Below, one piece after another: positions 5,015 through 6,258 of a stretch of 6,258 bases of DNA. Made by a program: the position numbers and the translations under genes. Numbering within the stretch: position 1 is the stretch's first letter; each line of letters starts with the position of its first letter. Location: contig CANETG010000162.1 of NCBI GenBank assembly GCA_947440875.1, forward strand, positions 1 through 6,258, in the 5' to 3' direction. Source of the DNA: Bacteriovoracaceae bacterium. GTDB taxonomy: Bacteria; Bdellovibrionota; Bacteriovoracia; Bacteriovoracales; Bacteriovoracaceae. The notes under the pieces were generated by a model. The model ran no database searches. It was given only the letters and a program-made list of their open reading frames with translations, and was not told the origin of the DNA.

Positions 5015-6219
5015 GAGCATTCCTTTTTCTTTTGAAATTTAGTTACCGCAATCTTTGGCGATCTCCGAAGAGAACCATGATCATGGTGCTCTCGCTCTCT
5101 CTGGCGGCCGGATTCATCATTTGGGACTTAAACTTTGCCAACTCGGGTTCCAAAGAAGTCATGAAAGAATTTCTCTCGCAGTACGCGGGCAGATTCCAAC
5201 TCACGAATCCCGGTTACTACGAAGTCGCCAATTCCAAGCTGTTTAATAACTATAAAGTGATGTCAGACGAAGATGTCACGGACAAATCACTTTTTGCCAC
5301 GTCCACGAGACGCGTGACTGCGCCCGTCTTCCTGTCGGGTGATAAAAAAACTCTTGGTGTCCTCATGACGGGGATTGATGTCGCTGGCGAACTCCGGCTG
5401 ACGAAACTTAGTGACGCAGTCACAGTCGGAAGTTTTCTCTCTCCCGTTGGAAATAAAGAAATCATTTTAGGCAAGAGACTGGCGGAAAGACTGGACGTAA
5501 AAATTGGCGGCGAAGTCGCTGTGATTGGTCAGGCCCTTGACGGCTCAGTGGCAAATGACCTTTACCAAGTAAGAGGCTTTTTGGATTTCGGAGGCGGAGA
5601 CCTCGAAGACACTCTTGCCTTCACTCAAATAGCAAGTGCCCAAGAATTACTCGTGATGAGTCCGGATCAGTATCACCAGCTCGTTCAATTTGATATGACT
5701 CATGAGAGGCTGCCTAGTATCCCGGGGCTAAAGACCTGGACTTGGCAAGAACTTATTCCAGAGATTGGTGTGTCGGTCAGCTTCGTTGATAACTTCACCT
5801 GGATTGTTTCCATCATCATCGTGATGGTGATTAGCCTAGGTCTAGCCAACACACTTCTGATTACGTTCTTTGAACGGGAAAAAGAATTTGAGGCACTCAA
5901 TATTCTAGGGGCGAAAGCATCTTGGGTGGCGTGGTCACTTTTGATTGAAGTCACTATTCTCGGAGTCTTTTCTATGCTTCTTGGTTGTCTCGTGGGGCAC
6001 GCCGCTACCACGTTATGCAGTCACTATCCGATTAATCTTGAATTATTTACCAACGGAAAAGCGATCATCATGGGAGGCATGACGATCAAGCCTCTCGTGA
6101 AGTTTTATCCGATCGCTGAGTATTACTGGAAAGTACCACTCATGATGTTTTTCTTTCTGACCATGTCCATGATCTATCCCTTAGTCCGAGTTATGAAGAG
6201 GAGTAAGCATGCAGTTTGA
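5011..6219 (+). CDS. FtsX/LolCE-type ABC transporter permease 2, 402 aa
   Basis: Second permease, very likely the heterodimer partner of the preceding one. It has the same order of parts: an elbow with KFSYRN (9-14), TM1 about 22-42, a periplasmic domain at about 43-260, TM2 about 264-287, TM3 about 308-328 and TM4 about 375-392. EREKEFEALNILG (288-300) is the coupling loop; it shares ER at its start and NILG with permease 1, showing that the two are diverged paralogues. The start codon lies in the ATGA overlap with the permease 1 stop (5011-5014), a translational-coupling arrangement, and no good SD precedes it. The stop lies 11 bp inside the following ATPase gene. Two different four-helix subunits of about 400 residues plus a separate ATPase match the LolC/LolD/LolE composition rather than MacB, which is a single fused protein. 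Substrate not determinable. Confidence 0.9.
   Translation: MRAFLFLLKFSYRNLWRSPKRTMIMVLSLSLAAGFIIWDLNFANSGSKEVMKEFLSQYAGRFQLTNPGYYEVANSKLFNNYKVMSDEDVTDKSLFATSTRRVTAPVFLSGDKKTLGVLMTGIDVAGELRLTKLSDAVTVGSFLSPVGNKEIILGKRLAERLDVKIGGEVAVIGQALDGSVANDLYQVRGFLDFGGGDLEDTLAFTQIASAQELLVMSPDQYHQLVQFDMTHERLPSIPGLKTWTWQELIPEIGVSVSFVDNFTWIVSIIIVMVISLGLANTLLITFFEREKEFEALNILGAKASWVAWSLLIEVTILGVFSMLLGCLVGHAATTLCSHYPINLELFTNGKAIIMGGMTIKPLVKFYPIAEYYWKVPLMMFFFLTMSMIYPLVRVMKRSKHAV
6199..6203 (+). promoter_or_regulatory. SD of the ABC ATPase gene
   Basis: AGGAG lies 5 nt before the ATG at 6209, inside the end of the permease 2 gene. It supports starting the ATPase at 6209, overlapping permease 2 by 11 bp. Confidence 0.7.
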
Positions 6220-6258
6220 AATGCAGCAAATCGAAAAAGTCTACCAGATGTCTGAAGA
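6209..6258 (+). CDS. Start of probable ABC transporter ATP-binding subunit (LolD/MacB type), truncated by window end
   Basis: Only 16 codons are visible (MQFEMQQIEKVYQMSE). The pattern of a short first beta strand followed by I-x-K-x-Y-x-M fits the N-terminus of LolD/MacB/FtsE-type ATPases, just before the region leading to the Walker A motif. A well-placed SD and an 11-bp overlap with permease 2 show a tightly coupled operon. The Walker motifs lie outside the window, so the call rests on this short match and on the usual pairing of such permeases with an ATPase gene. Confidence 0.75.
   Translation, partial: MQFEMQQIEKVYQMSE

Noticed and set aside
1..6258. tRNA, rRNA, CRISPR arrays, insertion sequences, attachment sites, defence systems
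   Set aside because: No repeat-spacer pattern, transposase, terminal inverted repeats, tRNA-like cloverleaf or nuclease/toxin genes were seen; the window reads as ordinary chromosomal envelope genes.

Overview
The window comes from a Gram-negative bacterium of moderate GC content (I estimate a little under 50%, not counted). The evidence is a lipoprotein-type MltD-like murein transglycosylase, the lipoprotein lipidation enzyme Lgt, and an FtsX/LolCE-type ABC export system. Gene style and an apparent sigma-54 promoter would fit Bdellovibrionota or another former deltaproteobacterium, but this is a guess and no marker gene confirms it.

Layout. (1) 1-960, minus strand: the N-terminal 320 codons of an MltD-like transglycosylase; the gene runs off the left edge. 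(2) 961-1227: a non-coding divergent intergenic region with three inverted repeats in a row and a strong Shine-Dalgarno sequence (SD) that does not fit the next gene's obvious start codon. (3) 1228-1752, plus strand: an exported protein of unknown function. (4) 3332 to 1749, minus strand: a two-gene operon of an unrecognised 259-residue cytoplasmic protein followed by lgt. The lgt stop codon overlaps the stop of the exported-protein gene in a tail-to-tail arrangement. (5) 3333-3490: a divergent intergenic region with a 12-bp palindrome and a near-perfect -24/-12 (sigma-54) promoter facing right. (6) 3491 to the right edge, plus strand: a 70-residue orphan protein, two FtsX-type permeases overlapping by 4 bp, and the first 16 codons of what is probably their ABC ATPase, overlapping the second permease by 11 bp.

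How the genes fit together. The theme is envelope and lipoprotein biology. Lgt attaches diacylglycerol to prolipoproteins. The permease-permease-ATPase cluster has the size and architecture of LolC/LolE-type lipoprotein-release transporters, although its substrate cannot be read from sequence. The MltD-like protein is itself a predicted lipoprotein, so it would be an Lgt client. The most interesting regulatory observation is that the sigma-54 motif would start transcription almost exactly at the ATG of the 70-residue gene, implying a leaderless mRNA that may continue into the ABC operon. The most novel genes are the 259-residue lgt partner, the 174-residue exported protein and the 70-residue orphan; none is recognised.
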